Assembly: GCA_000727475.1 (NCBI GenBank)
Contig: KL647289.1
Span: 3,363,600-3,427,599 of the forward strand
DNA: 64,000 bases
Source of the DNA: Sarcocystis neurona
Taxonomy: Eukaryota > Apicomplexa > Conoidasida > Eucoccidiorida > Sarcocystidae
Reading direction: 5' to 3'
The position numbers and the translations under genes were made by a program. Positions within the stretch are counted from its first letter, which is position 1. The number at the start of each line of letters is the position of its first letter. The notes under the pieces are model-generated. The model did not search any database and was not told the DNA's origin. It worked only from the letters and a program-made list of their open reading frames with translations. This document shows, piece after piece, positions 1 through 10,343 of the stretch.

Positions 1-2492
1 TTGCGGCTCCTGAGGCGAGTGTAGCTGCTGCTGTTGGGTCACGGAGAGAGAGCTCGCCAGCGACGGTCGGCGCTGTGCGCAAGAAAGGAGGTGCCAGCGG
101 CAGCAAAGCAGTTGCAGAGAAAGGGCTGGTGACCGTTAACAGCAGTAGCAGCAGGACAGATGCGTCCAGCAGCAACAATGCGAAGTGTTTGTTAGGGTGC
201 GGAGGCGGGACTGGAGCCGATCTTGAGAACGGTCCGTCTGCAGCCGCGGGTGGATTCCAGGGGCAGCAGCAGCAGCCATACGCAATAGCCGCAGCGGAGC
301 ATCAAGAGGAGCAGCAGCAGCAGCCGGACGACTGCAGTCACGTCGACACGTCAACGGCAGGGTCGGAAGGGAGAGCAGAAGTTGTTTTTGTTGCCGAACT
401 GGAGGATGAAGGAAACGCTCAGGACGATGCAGGAGAGGCAAGTGCAGAAGCAAGTTACAGCAGCAGCAGCAGAGCGAGTACCAGCAGCACCTGTTGCGAA
501 GGCCAAGTCGAGCTGACGCTACAACAGCACGTATCTACAGCCGGCAGAAAAGACAGAGAGGCACAGCAGTGGAAGAAGCGGCAGCAGCAACCGTTCTTCA
601 GTCTGCCGGCAGCGCATTCGCCTGCTGCAGCCCTGCCTGGTGCTGCTCCTACGGCGACGGCAACAAATGCTGCTGCGCAGGCGGCTCCTTCCCCGGCGGC
701 GATGCTCTTCGGAGCAGACGGGGTGAGCGCCACCTGTAGCGTGTTGCATGCAGACGCAGTCAGCAAGGAGCAGCAGCAGCAGCAGATGGAGCACAAGGCA
801 GCAGGCTTTTGCTGCGCAGAGACGCCATCTTCGATCCAGACCTTCCTGCAAGATAGTGACCAGTCTCCCTCGGCCGTTTCGTCCACTACAGCTGGTGCGC
901 TGTCTCCTCCGCCTTCGTGCTGCTTCGACGGGACTGCTGTGGCCTTCTGCTGCAGTCCAGAAGAGGAGAAACGCGTCTTCCCCTCTGCCACTGCAGCAGC
1001 AGCAAGCGCATGCAACAGCAAAGACGATGTACGCCCGAGTTCTTCCTCCTCGAATCCTCTAAGAGCAGACGGGCCTGTTTCCTCTGCCTTTGGTGCTGCG
1101 GCACGCGCCCCTGCCCCGACGACAGCACCACCGCCAGCGCCAGCAACAGCAGTCACCGCGTGCACAGAAGGCGCAGTCGCATCTGCAGAAGCCACCTGCG
1201 ACGGCGCACCCACACCAACAGCACGGACAGCAGCAGCGGCAGGATCAGCAATAGGAGAAGCAGGCGCGTCTGAGGCTGCGCTGCAGCTGCAGCAGACGTA
1301 CACGTGGTCGGAAACAGCACGGGCTTGTGTTCAGGAAGTTCTCTTTCAAAATGAAAAGGCAGATGACGACAGTCCGGCCACCGCTCGTTCAGACGTAGGT
1401 GCGTCAGGTGATACGCTGGCTGCTGGAGAGACTGCTGCTGGGCGACCCACTTTTGCTGCTGCTGCTGATACTGAACACGCACGTCGTGCAGCAAGTGCAG
1501 TGGTCCGTTCGGGCGGGGAGGCGGCCGCTACTGGGGCGCCAGAAACGACTGTGGAAATACTCTCCAGTAGCAGCAAGAGTACCGAGTCGCCATCAGCAGC
1601 AACCGCAGCCGCAGCAGCAGCAGTGACAACAGCAGTAGCAACAGCAGCTGTAACAACAGCGGGAGTAGTAATAGGGCCACGTGCTACGGGAGAAAGCAGC
1701 CGTAGGAGGCGAAGCGGTGCAGACGGTGAGGTTGTGCCCGCAGACGCACTGTTGCGCCACGTTATTTGTCTACAGCAGAACGACGAGGGAATTGTTCCCC
1801 TAAACTGTAATCTACTTTTCTCTACTCCTGCTAGTACGGCTGCAGGCAGCACGATGGAGCTGAAGCATCCCTATGCGGTGCGTGAGGCGGGTGCGTTGTG
1901 TACCTCTGCTGCAGGCACAGCACCTGTCCCTGGTGGTGCTGCTGCTCCTCCGCCACCTAGTCCTCTTCATCTTGCCGCATCTCCTGTTGGCACAGCTGAT
2001 TTGCGCGACGCTGGTCTTGCTGCTGGGGCAGCGGCGGCTCATTCTGTATTGAAGAGCGCGTCAAGCCCCGAAAGTCGCAACAGCAACAGCCGTGCGTCGT
2101 GTCCCGCTGCGACGGCTGCTCCTCCGGCCGCTCTGTCGAGTGACGGTGCTGTCGCTGCGCGTGAAGCCGGTCTTGCAGCTGCTGGAAAGACCGAGAGGCA
2201 GGGAAGCGCAGCGGAAGCGCGACAGGAGGCCGTCGGGGTCACAACTGCAGGCGTGAGCAAAAGCCAGACTATCGCTGCGGCTGTTGCGGCTGCGTCCGCC
2301 GCGGTCGCTGCGGCGTCCGCTGGAGGCGGGACAGCAGCAGCAGCAGCAGGACCGCCACGGAAGCGGTCTCTGCAGGAAAAAAAGTGCAGTTTTCTGGTGG
2401 GCCGACCGGGACAGATGAGCAACAGCAGCTCGTGGGTGTTGGAGAATAGACAGAAGAAAGCACGAGCAGCAGAATTGCCTGCTTGGCGCTAG
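1..2492 (+). CDS. 3' part of a large homopolymer-rich protein, function unknown
   Basis: The reading frame is open from the first bases of the window to a TAG at 2490-2492, so only the C-terminal part (about 830 residues) is present and the true start lies to the left. The first possible start inside (GTG, 75) is not a credible initiator. The sequence is almost entirely low complexity: Ala runs, Gln runs (for example 775-786, 316-323), Ser runs and scattered Cys pairs, produced by CAG/GCA/AGC repeats read in all three registers. The only non-repetitive stretch is the end, a basic tail finishing in ELPAWR. No domain is recognisable. This composition is typical of Eimeria proteins with homopolymeric amino-acid repeats, so the length says little about function. 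Translation is likely because a 2.4-kb frame stays open across the CAG runs, whereas the antisense frames break. Confidence 0.65.
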   Translation, partial: AAPEASVAAAVGSRRESSPATVGAVRKKGGASGSKAVAEKGLVTVNSSSSRTDASSSNNAKCLLGCGGGTGADLENGPSAAAGGFQGQQQQPYAIAAAEHQEEQQQQPDDCSHVDTSTAGSEGRAEVVFVAELEDEGNAQDDAGEASAEASYSSSSRASTSSTCCEGQVELTLQQHVSTAGRKDREAQQWKKRQQQPFFSLPAAHSPAAALPGAAPTATATNAAAQAAPSPAAMLFGADGVSATCSVLHADAVSKEQQQQQMEHKAAGFCCAETPSSIQTFLQDSDQSPSAVSSTTAGALSPPPSCCFDGTAVAFCCSPEEEKRVFPSATAAAASACNSKDDVRPSSSSSNPLRADGPVSSAFGAAARAPAPTTAPPPAPATAVTACTEGAVASAEATCDGAPTPTARTAAAAGSAIGEAGASEAALQLQQTYTWSETARACVQEVLFQNEKADDDSPATARSDVGASGDTLAAGETAAGRPTFAAAADTEHARRAASAVVRSGGEAAATGAPETTVEILSSSSKSTESPSAATAAAAAAVTTAVATAAVTTAGVVIGPRATGESSRRRRSGADGEVVPADALLRHVICLQQNDEGIVPLNCNLLFSTPASTAAGSTMELKHPYAVREAGALCTSAAGTAPVPGGAAAPPPPSPLHLAASPVGTADLRDAGLAAGAAAAHSVLKSASSPESRNSNSRASCPAATAAPPAALSSDGAVAAREAGLAAAGKTERQGSAAEARQEAVGVTTAGVSKSQTIAAAVAAASAAVAAASAGGGTAAAAAGPPRKRSLQEKKCSFLVGRPGQMSNSSSWVLENRQKKARAAELPAWR

Positions 2493-5400
2493 ACGCTCCA
2501 TTTGACGAGGATGATATTATTAGTATGCACGTCTCCTTGTATGTGTTCGTCTTTATATATATATATATGCATTTGTAATTCTAAACCATTGACATCATTT
2601 GAATGCATGGTACCGCCCGTACAACTCTCCGCAGCTCTGCCGTGTAACCCGGGAAAGGGTCCATTTCAGGTGTACAAAGGTGTACGTATATGTGTGTGTA
2701 GTGCGTGTATGTGTGGATACTTGCGCAGACGGTCCGTTCTGCAGCAGCGTCAAGCCGCGAGTAAACGTGTCTTCCCCATTTCGTATGTGTCTCAACGGCT
2801 ACAGGAGTTGTACGCAGAGGGAGAGGTAGAGGTGTTGTGTTGCTCAGCTGCGAGTAGGTGCTGGTAGTAGAGAGTCACTCGTGTATCCATCCCACACGTT
2901 GAGTCCCCCCGGCGATTACTCCACCTTGCTGCGCGGCCCCATACCACACGCGTCTGCTTGAAGACGTGTGTGTGCGGCGAGGGCGGAAGGTGATCCAGCG
3001 GTGCTGTCGACCTGCAGAGTATGTCACGGAACGTTGGTGGTTGATACGAACGACCGGTGGCGCATACGTGTCCCACGCGTGGATCGCATGGCAGTTCTGG
3101 ACATCGTCCCCAAGCTCTCCTCATACGTACATATCTATGTATCTGTACATTGTGTGTGTGTGTGTGTATGTGTGTGTATATATATGTATCATATATATGT
3201 AATGATACGTACGCGTGTATATATTTCCGTGTAGGTATCTGTGTAGGCCTCTCTTCTCCAAGGTGTATCCGCACATTTCCACAACGACTGTGTATGTATA
3301 CAGGTTACAAAGAGGCCTACGTACATACAAATACACGGCTCAGTGTGGAAACCGCCGCTTTAACTAATTTGTATCTAGGTGGCGACCCACCTGTCTGCGG
3401 GGGTCGGCGACTGGAAGTGCATACATAGTCGTATTTGAACTTCGCATGAGTGTAAACGAGGGATGGTGTGTTTTCGCACAGACGGATGTGCTCAGTACCC
3501 GAGAGATACAAGAAGTGATTGGGTTTTATGTTCGGACGTCGCCTTGCTGCTTAAAAACACGTGAGCGTCAAGCGATCAGATCTTCGAAGTTGTCTCCAAC
3601 AGCGCGCGCAGTGCCAATAATATCTGTACTATGGCGTTTTCCAGGTACATGTACGTATATATACGTATATGTATATACGTGCATGTGTGGACGTCTCGCA
3701 TAGTCGTATATGTGTGCTTGTAGATTCTTAAGATGTTGGCATTTGTGTATGACTGCCGCTCTCTCGTTTCGTTTATCATGGAGTGGTGCGGCAGGTGGCG
3801 ACGAAAGCTGCATGCGTTACTGAGCTGCAACGAAGTACCTGGACGTTTCCACGTCGCGTCTTCTCGTATCGTTTGCACGTGTTGACTCCGCACGCACGGC
3901 GACGACTTTCAGTAATACAGATGGTACACTGTGATGCCGCCTCGCGCAGAACACCAGTGAGGCAGTCACCCGGTGAACGTCGATTCAGTGTCACGGGATT
4001 CCGGACGATCTTGGGGTTGGAATGCAGGGGACGCACGCGCGCGTAACTTTGCTGTCGGCAAATGTGTGTAGTAATACAAGCACAGCGGAATGTACGTACG
4101 CCGGCTTCTCCCGAAGGACGACAGTAGGCACCTGACAGCGTGACAGACGACACGCGTATGTGTAGCTTCATGTATGTTCACTACCCAGGATTAACCAGGT
4201 CATACGCGGCCTAGACCCCCGCGGGGTACACGTGGTGAAAAGGAGGCCTTTCGCAAACCTGGTGATTAAAGATGCCCGCGTTATCACGAGCCGCCCGCAA
4301 GTCTCAAAGGACGCCAAGGTTTGCGCTGTCACCGGAGACGGGAGCGACGTGCAGCGTAATCATTCATTAAACCGATGTGTATGCGTTCTCGTATATGTAT
4401 ATTAAGAGGAACTGGTGTAAAGAACACTATGTTAAGCACGTATACCAAAAAGTACACGTGTACGTACAGCGCGTGAACAGCTCATCTAAGTACGCTTACG
4501 TGAACGGGTGTGTGTAGCGGTAGATACGAACACTTTAGAAAATATGCGTATGTTATGCCCAGCTGATGGTGGAGGAAAACTGCGGCTGCTGATCTCGGGA
4601 GTAGACCTGGTTTCATTAGGCTGAGGGTAGCCACCACAGATAAGGCACACAGCTTGTCAGAACGTACGGGGCCACCAGCAACGTATGCGTGCGCAGCTGG
4701 CAAGGTAAACCTATCCGGTGTGCTGGCGCATGCAAGGCGTAAATGGATAAACATGAGTAATCGGAGACAGGCCGCGTGACGGACGCAAGCGTGGAACTGC
4801 ACCGCAGTATACGGTGGAAGCAGGAGCAAAAACAGGCGAAGCCGGCAGATGACCTGGAACAAGCTCGTAAAGAAGAGATGCGTGGTACAGTCAAGAAGAA
4901 CCCGAGGCAAATTTAGTACCCAGCACCTCCCCCTCACGCACAGTCATGTGTACATGTATGGTTTTATGTACATACAGGCATATCTCGACAAACATACGTC
5001 TACATAGATATTTAAACTGGGAGAAGGGTGGGGACCTGGATATAGCGCGTAGAGGCAGACGCGGGCTGGGGGCTCTTCTACGAAAACAGGATGTGTAGAA
5101 CTGCATCTGAAAGTCTAGAGTTGCGAGCGAGGAGGACACAAACTGGAACTCCACGCCGAAGAATATTTCGAGTGTGATTGAGCGTGCACGTAGGGAAAAT
5201 AGTATGTTTCTGTCGAAAATCAGAACAACAAGACCGGAAGCATGTGTACACCGGAAACACACGTACACGCATATCCGTATATATATGTACAACTACATTT
5301 TCCTGTGTATACATGTATAAACGCATATGCTGTGTGTATGCGTGTGTATGCGCGTATATCTACACATGTGTATAAAAGTAGATAAGACTGCATATGTACA

Positions 5401-8400
5401 CGCGAGAAGGTATGCACATGCACATGTGTATTCCCACGTCTTTATGTCTAGGTGCCTGTAGATCTGTGTATATATCTATATATATGTATATATGCACATA
5501 TGTTGGGTATACAGTGTGTATCTCGGAAGCCGAGTAATAAGTCTGCGCACGCGAGTGCCCACTAGAAGACATACTTCCTGTGTACTGTGCTCCGTCAGAG
5601 TGCCACTCAAAGTCAGACAACAGTTTTGCTGTGACGCTCTTTGCAGCCTCAAAGTGCGTACATATCAACGTTCACGCGGGTATGCACACTCACCGGGATG
5701 TACCTGTGACAAGGAAAGCTTCCGTTCGTGAAGAGACAGGTACACGCTCCTTATGTTTGTGTAGAGGTCTTCCGTTGTGCGTGCCCGCTGTACACAAGTA
5801 TGCCTATGTATGCAGATACATGTCTACTGGGCAATAGAACATAGATACGGCGGCTTATGCGTCGTTAATCCGTCGCAGCACGTGCGATTCCTAGTCACGC
5901 GAACATAGACATATATATATATATATATCTCTGTTCATTCGTGTAAATATTCCGTTTTCCAGAGTTGTAGAAGATTAAGCGTAAAGGTGGTTAAAACCAA
6001 GTCTACGCAATAAAAGAAGGAAGGGACATCCCACGACATATTGTCGGGAGTGTGGCCATTGCAGCGGCAGCACTTTTTGAGAAATCGAGTCGGTCTCATC
6101 CTAAATGCGCGCTACTCCCTCACCCCCTGAGTTTTTTCGAACGCGCGGACACATCTATGTGCTGAAATTTTTAAAACCATATGAGTATATATACATGTAT
6201 TTTGTACAGAACCTCAACGTGACAACTTGTAAGAGGAACCCAAAACCCTGAATAAGTGTCTACAGATGTAAATTTTTGGACTGTGCTAGTACAATGATAC
6301 GAGCGTTTCTCATATATCCTTATGTCAAACTTGGGTCCTGCCCGCCTAGCGTGCTGTATTTATAATTCTGCACCAGTCCTAGTTCCTTTGTTCTTCCACT
6401 TATCTTCCCAGACTGCAAACGTATACCTGTGGTACACAGGAAAGTGTTTCGTTGTAGAGTCACGTCGTTTACCATGGGTGCACCTCGATGTCCTACTTGT
6501 TCTACAGCCTCTGGGTTCCTCCTTGTACAAGAATATCTGTATATTTCTGCAGAAACACGGGTACCACTTCCCCGCATAAATCCGCCTGTTGGTTTTCCGT
6601 GCATGCGTCTTACTTGTGTAAAACTCGTCACTCCTGTCTTATTCGTAGATAAATTATGCATCTTGTTTGTGCACACGTCGGAAAGGACCCTGTCTCTGAG
6701 TCCTCTAAAGCCACGCGGCAACCGGCTGTGTAAGCGTATGTTCGTAATACGTGTATGACTTCGTAAATTTTTTATAAATGCGTGTTCTAACCTGGCTGAG
6801 TATACGTTTGTCCTTTACACATGTAACAACAAATGTGGCTCACCTACGCAAGCATATGAGCTCCTCCCTTGTGTACAGGCACACAAAGTACTTGCATTCC
6901 TCTCTAAGGAGACGCGGGGGCTCTCAGGTGAATTCTTACTGATGCCTCACGTTCCAGTCTAAACTGCAACTGCACGCAGGTTGCAAAGAAAACGAATACA
7001 TTCTAGTGCCGGCAGGCATATATACGACTCCCCACACATTGTACATGCTACACGTGTACACAAGTGTGTAGCAACAACTCAGGTGGCGTTCCCCCTTAAC
7101 GCTTGCTAGCACATACGTAGATATACAAATACATACACTTGAGATATAAGGACAATTCCTGTCTGCTGGACCTACGAATGTGGCTCCTTGATTTTGTGCA
7201 TACACCTTTCTCCTGCAGTCATTCCGGAACGGTAAAGGTGATGTGGGCCTCACATAGGAACGAAGTTTTCTTCCTTGGTTTGTCCTTGTTGCACCGTTGT
7301 TGACGGTGCACATATTCAGTCTTCGGCGGCACTAATGCGGAAGAACAGCAAAAATAGTGATTCCCCTGCTCGTGCACAGGAACGTGCTGTTGCCGCGGAG
7401 GCAAATCCCCATCCGCGAGTCTTCTTTTTTACAGTCTTCCCCGAGACCACGTGGACCTTTAGCGAGCAACAAGACGTTTCGCAAACTACAATATACACCA
7501 CAAGATACGCCTGCAAGCATTACGCGGGCTACGACAAGCGTTTGTCGAAGTTACAAATTTCGACAAATCCGCTAACGTGTTGATGTGTGGCGATAGCAGG
7601 ATGCAGTGGCGCAGCGGCACTGGACATGCAGCACGTGTGCCGGGGCTGGTTATACGTATCTACATATGCTACTTAGAACAATACAGTATGATGTACCTGG
7701 AGGACACGCAATGACACACGCGCGTATATACAGGTATATACGTGTGAGCATGAACTGTATATGTTTATACGTATCTTTTTATACAGATACACGCACGAAT
7801 ACGTATATCTATATATGTACTGCATAGGAGGTGCGCTTCTTCCACCAACACTATACGTTTATACATATACGTATGTATCAATGTTACACACGCGTACGTA
7901 AACTTACACATCTATCTTCTTCTCCGCACGCGTTGTGGAACTTGCGCTGATATAGTCAGTGATGCATTCGTGCATACCAACGTGTAGAACTGCATGTGAG
8001 GAAGCCGCCGCTTCCTCGATTTCAGCGTATTCGCGCTGAATAAAGTGAGGAGCTCCTCCGGTGCACACACAGCTTCTTCTCGTTGCTGAAAGCAGTCAGA
8101 CATTCCCAGTTTCTCTCTGTTTCGCTGCGTGTACAGAGTCTTATGTGTTTGAGCTGTCTTCTTGCTCCAGAGTGCCCCGTACGGAGAGAAAGCTTTTTCT
8201 CTCCTCCCCCGTGTACTACGTGATGTCTGGGTACGTAGTGACGAAGCTCGAGTTTCCACTACACATTTCACTCACTTTACTTCTGTATTCTGCCCCAGTT
8301 TCCTCATTTCTATGTATTCCTTTCGTGTTTCGTGGTCACCAAAAAGGTTACCGCACCGTTTGCCCCCTCTTTAGTTCTCCTTCCTGCCGTTGAGCTGTGT

Positions 8401-8475
8401 TTGCCGTTCGCCCGTACACTTCTGTTTCTGTTTGTTCGGGTTACACAAGGACTCTCTCATCCCAGTTCTGAGGCG
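2493..8475. other. Spacer with microsatellites, no supported gene
   Basis: This stretch is dominated by TGTGTA, GTATAT and TACACA motifs. There are a TG tract near 3148-3186 and TA tracts near 5461-5495 and 5911-5928. Open frames are all under about 150 codons, rich in Tyr, Thr, Val and Cys from the microsatellites, and present on both strands, as expected of noncoding repeats. I see no domain and no convincing exon. Confidence 0.55.
3148..3186. repeat. TG/TA microsatellite
   Basis: A near-perfect (TG)n tract interrupted by TATG and passing into TATATATG. It is representative of the dinucleotide repeats spread through 2.5-8 kb. Confidence 0.85.
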
Positions 8476-9121
8476 ATGAGGGGGCAGTCTGCAGTTTCCC
8501 TCTTCCCTTCCCTCGTAATATCTTTCTTTCTGTCAGTTGTGCTGGCTACGCAATCGAAACAGCGATCAACGCTGCAAAGCACAGATTCCCTTTCTTTTCT
8601 ACATCCACACACACGCGCTCGTGGAGCGCATTACCGCTATCGACGCCGTCATGAAAGCTTCATCTTTTCCTCCCTGCACGCAACCACTACTCAAGGATGG
8701 ACGGTGACGGAAGAGCTTCCCACGTTTCTGCTGCAAAATACTGGTACACGGTGTTCTTTCGCCTCTTCTTCACTACCTTTCAGGTGTGTTCCCACGTAAC
8801 TCTGTACTAGACAACAGATAGAATTGCGGGGAAATAGCGGTGTCGTTGTCCTTTGTCTTCTCTTCTGTCTTCACCATCATCCTCGAGTGCTCCCTCCTAC
8901 CGTCACATGCGCCGCCACCGCGGGCGCATGCAGTCACTCTCACAGCCACACCACGAGACCACTACCGCAAGGATCAGAAGCAGCAGGAATTGCTGCTGAG
9001 GCTGCATGATCGTTTGCGCGGGCAAAATTACCTTTCTTGGCAGAAACAGCAGCAAGAACGTAGAGACCAGCGGCAGCAACACCACCCGAAGGGGCAGCAA
9101 GAGGGGCGCGAGTGGGGCTGA
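8476..9121 (+). CDS. Possible two-exon small secreted protein
   Basis: An ATG at 8476 opens a frame with a short polar start and a hydrophobic stretch (SLVISFFLSVVLA) that looks like a signal peptide, followed by a basic, Ser/Thr-rich region. A donor (GTACAC) follows 8743 and an acceptor (GCATGCAG) precedes 8934. Joining 8476-8743 to 8934-9121 keeps phase and gives about 151 residues. The second exon encodes a Gln/Arg-rich helical segment (QKQQELLLRLHDRLRGQNY, then QQQ-rich) ending at TGA 9119-9121. A second donor after 8783 (phase 2) would lead instead to a short Ser/His-rich end. No family is recognised. The splice choice is inference. The coding look of exon 2 and the signal-like start are the only support. 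Confidence 0.3.
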
Positions 9122-10343
9122 GGAGCAGCAACACACCGGAAGGAACGGTCGCCGGTCCTTCTGGTGGTTGGCACGTACACCACGCACTGCACACAAATCG
9201 ACGGAACACTTCTGTGCACTTTCCATTTCTGTCGACGCGCTGGTACATGTGTGCGTCGTAGTCACATAGAATATCTGTAATTTTGAGTAAGCGAGATAGA
9301 TACAATACGCAAGTGTGGACAGTGAACGTGAAACGTAACACATGTATGTGTCGTTAGCATGAGCTACTCACTGATTTGCACTTGTTTGCACTCTGTGGTC
9401 GCCCCTTTGTCCTTGTTTCCCGTCCACATTTCAACGGGTAGCAGCACACAGTTCTCCTCCGTCTGTAGAACCAGTTCTGCTGGCAAGCTGTATCTTATGC
9501 GTCGCTGCTGCCATCGCTCTCGCAGCAGCACTAGTGCCTGTTTCCTTGCTGCAGCTCATGCTGCCACCGGCGCTGCTGCTTTTGTTCTTCCGGCGACACC
9601 TGGGTGCTTTGCTGCTTTTCGTCGGGGCGCTGGTCGTGGTGCTGCTGCTTGTGGTGCCGCTGCTTCTCGGGCGGCGCTTACGTTGTAAAGGTAGCTGGTG
9701 CTCCGTTATGGCCGCTGCCCTCATTCTTGCAAGGATCGACTCTTCTCTAGTGATGCATTTCCGACGCTGCTGCCTTCGGCTGCTGCTCTTTGCTGGCTTC
9801 TTATGTGGCATTGTGGGGCTTGTCCTCCTGCTCCTTGCGATGGGTGATGCAGCAATTCGTGTTGCGGCCGGCTGTTGCGTCTGCGCGCTTTGGTGCTACC
9901 TCGGGACAGCTGCCTTTGACGATCTCTGTAGACTCGCGTTTCCGCTGTTTGCGAGCTGCTGGTGGGTCACTCTACAGCAGATTCTAAGCTCTCCTTCGAG
10001 TAGTAGCAAGACGCGCCGCACTTGCGGCTGCTTCTGCTGCAGGCGCGTCCTCCGCTGGCTGCTTAAAACATTCTAGCAGCAGCACGTCCTTCCTTTGCTG
10101 TTGCTGCTGCGGCACGACCAAGCACTTCACTCTGCTTTTGCGTTCCTCCACTAGGGGCGTGTTTGTTTTGCTGCTGGTGGTACTGCGGTTTTTTGCGCCT
10201 GTTTCGCCGCTTGAACTGCGGCACACTGCTCGTCGCAGCAGCAGGAACTACTGCTGGAGCCTCCCTCAGGTAACTAGGGGCTCCGACGCATCGTCGCCAC
10301 AGCGCGACGCAGGCGTTCCTGTTCTTGCGGCAGCTGCAGGACA
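9122..10343. other. CTG/CAG-rich low-complexity spacer upstream of the WD40 gene
   Basis: Trinucleotide-rich DNA with the CTG sense on the plus strand, so plus frames read Leu/Cys/Ala-rich (9534-10076) and minus frames read Ser/Ala/Gln/Arg-rich (9431-9811, 9984-10226, 10063-10452). The minus frames resemble typical homopolymer protein but are broken and show no domain or clear splice pattern. It may be 5' UTR or promoter of the WD40 gene, or a degraded divergent gene. Confidence 0.4.

Noticed and set aside
455..1303. 282-codon minus-strand frame
   Set aside because: Antisense shadow of the homopolymer-rich plus frame, with Cys/Ala runs from CTG repeats.
9534..10076. 180-codon Leu-rich frame resembling a multi-pass membrane protein
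   Set aside because: The hydrophobicity comes from CTG/TGC/GCT triplets, the reverse sense of the CAG bias; no conserved motif, and opposite-strand frames are equally open.
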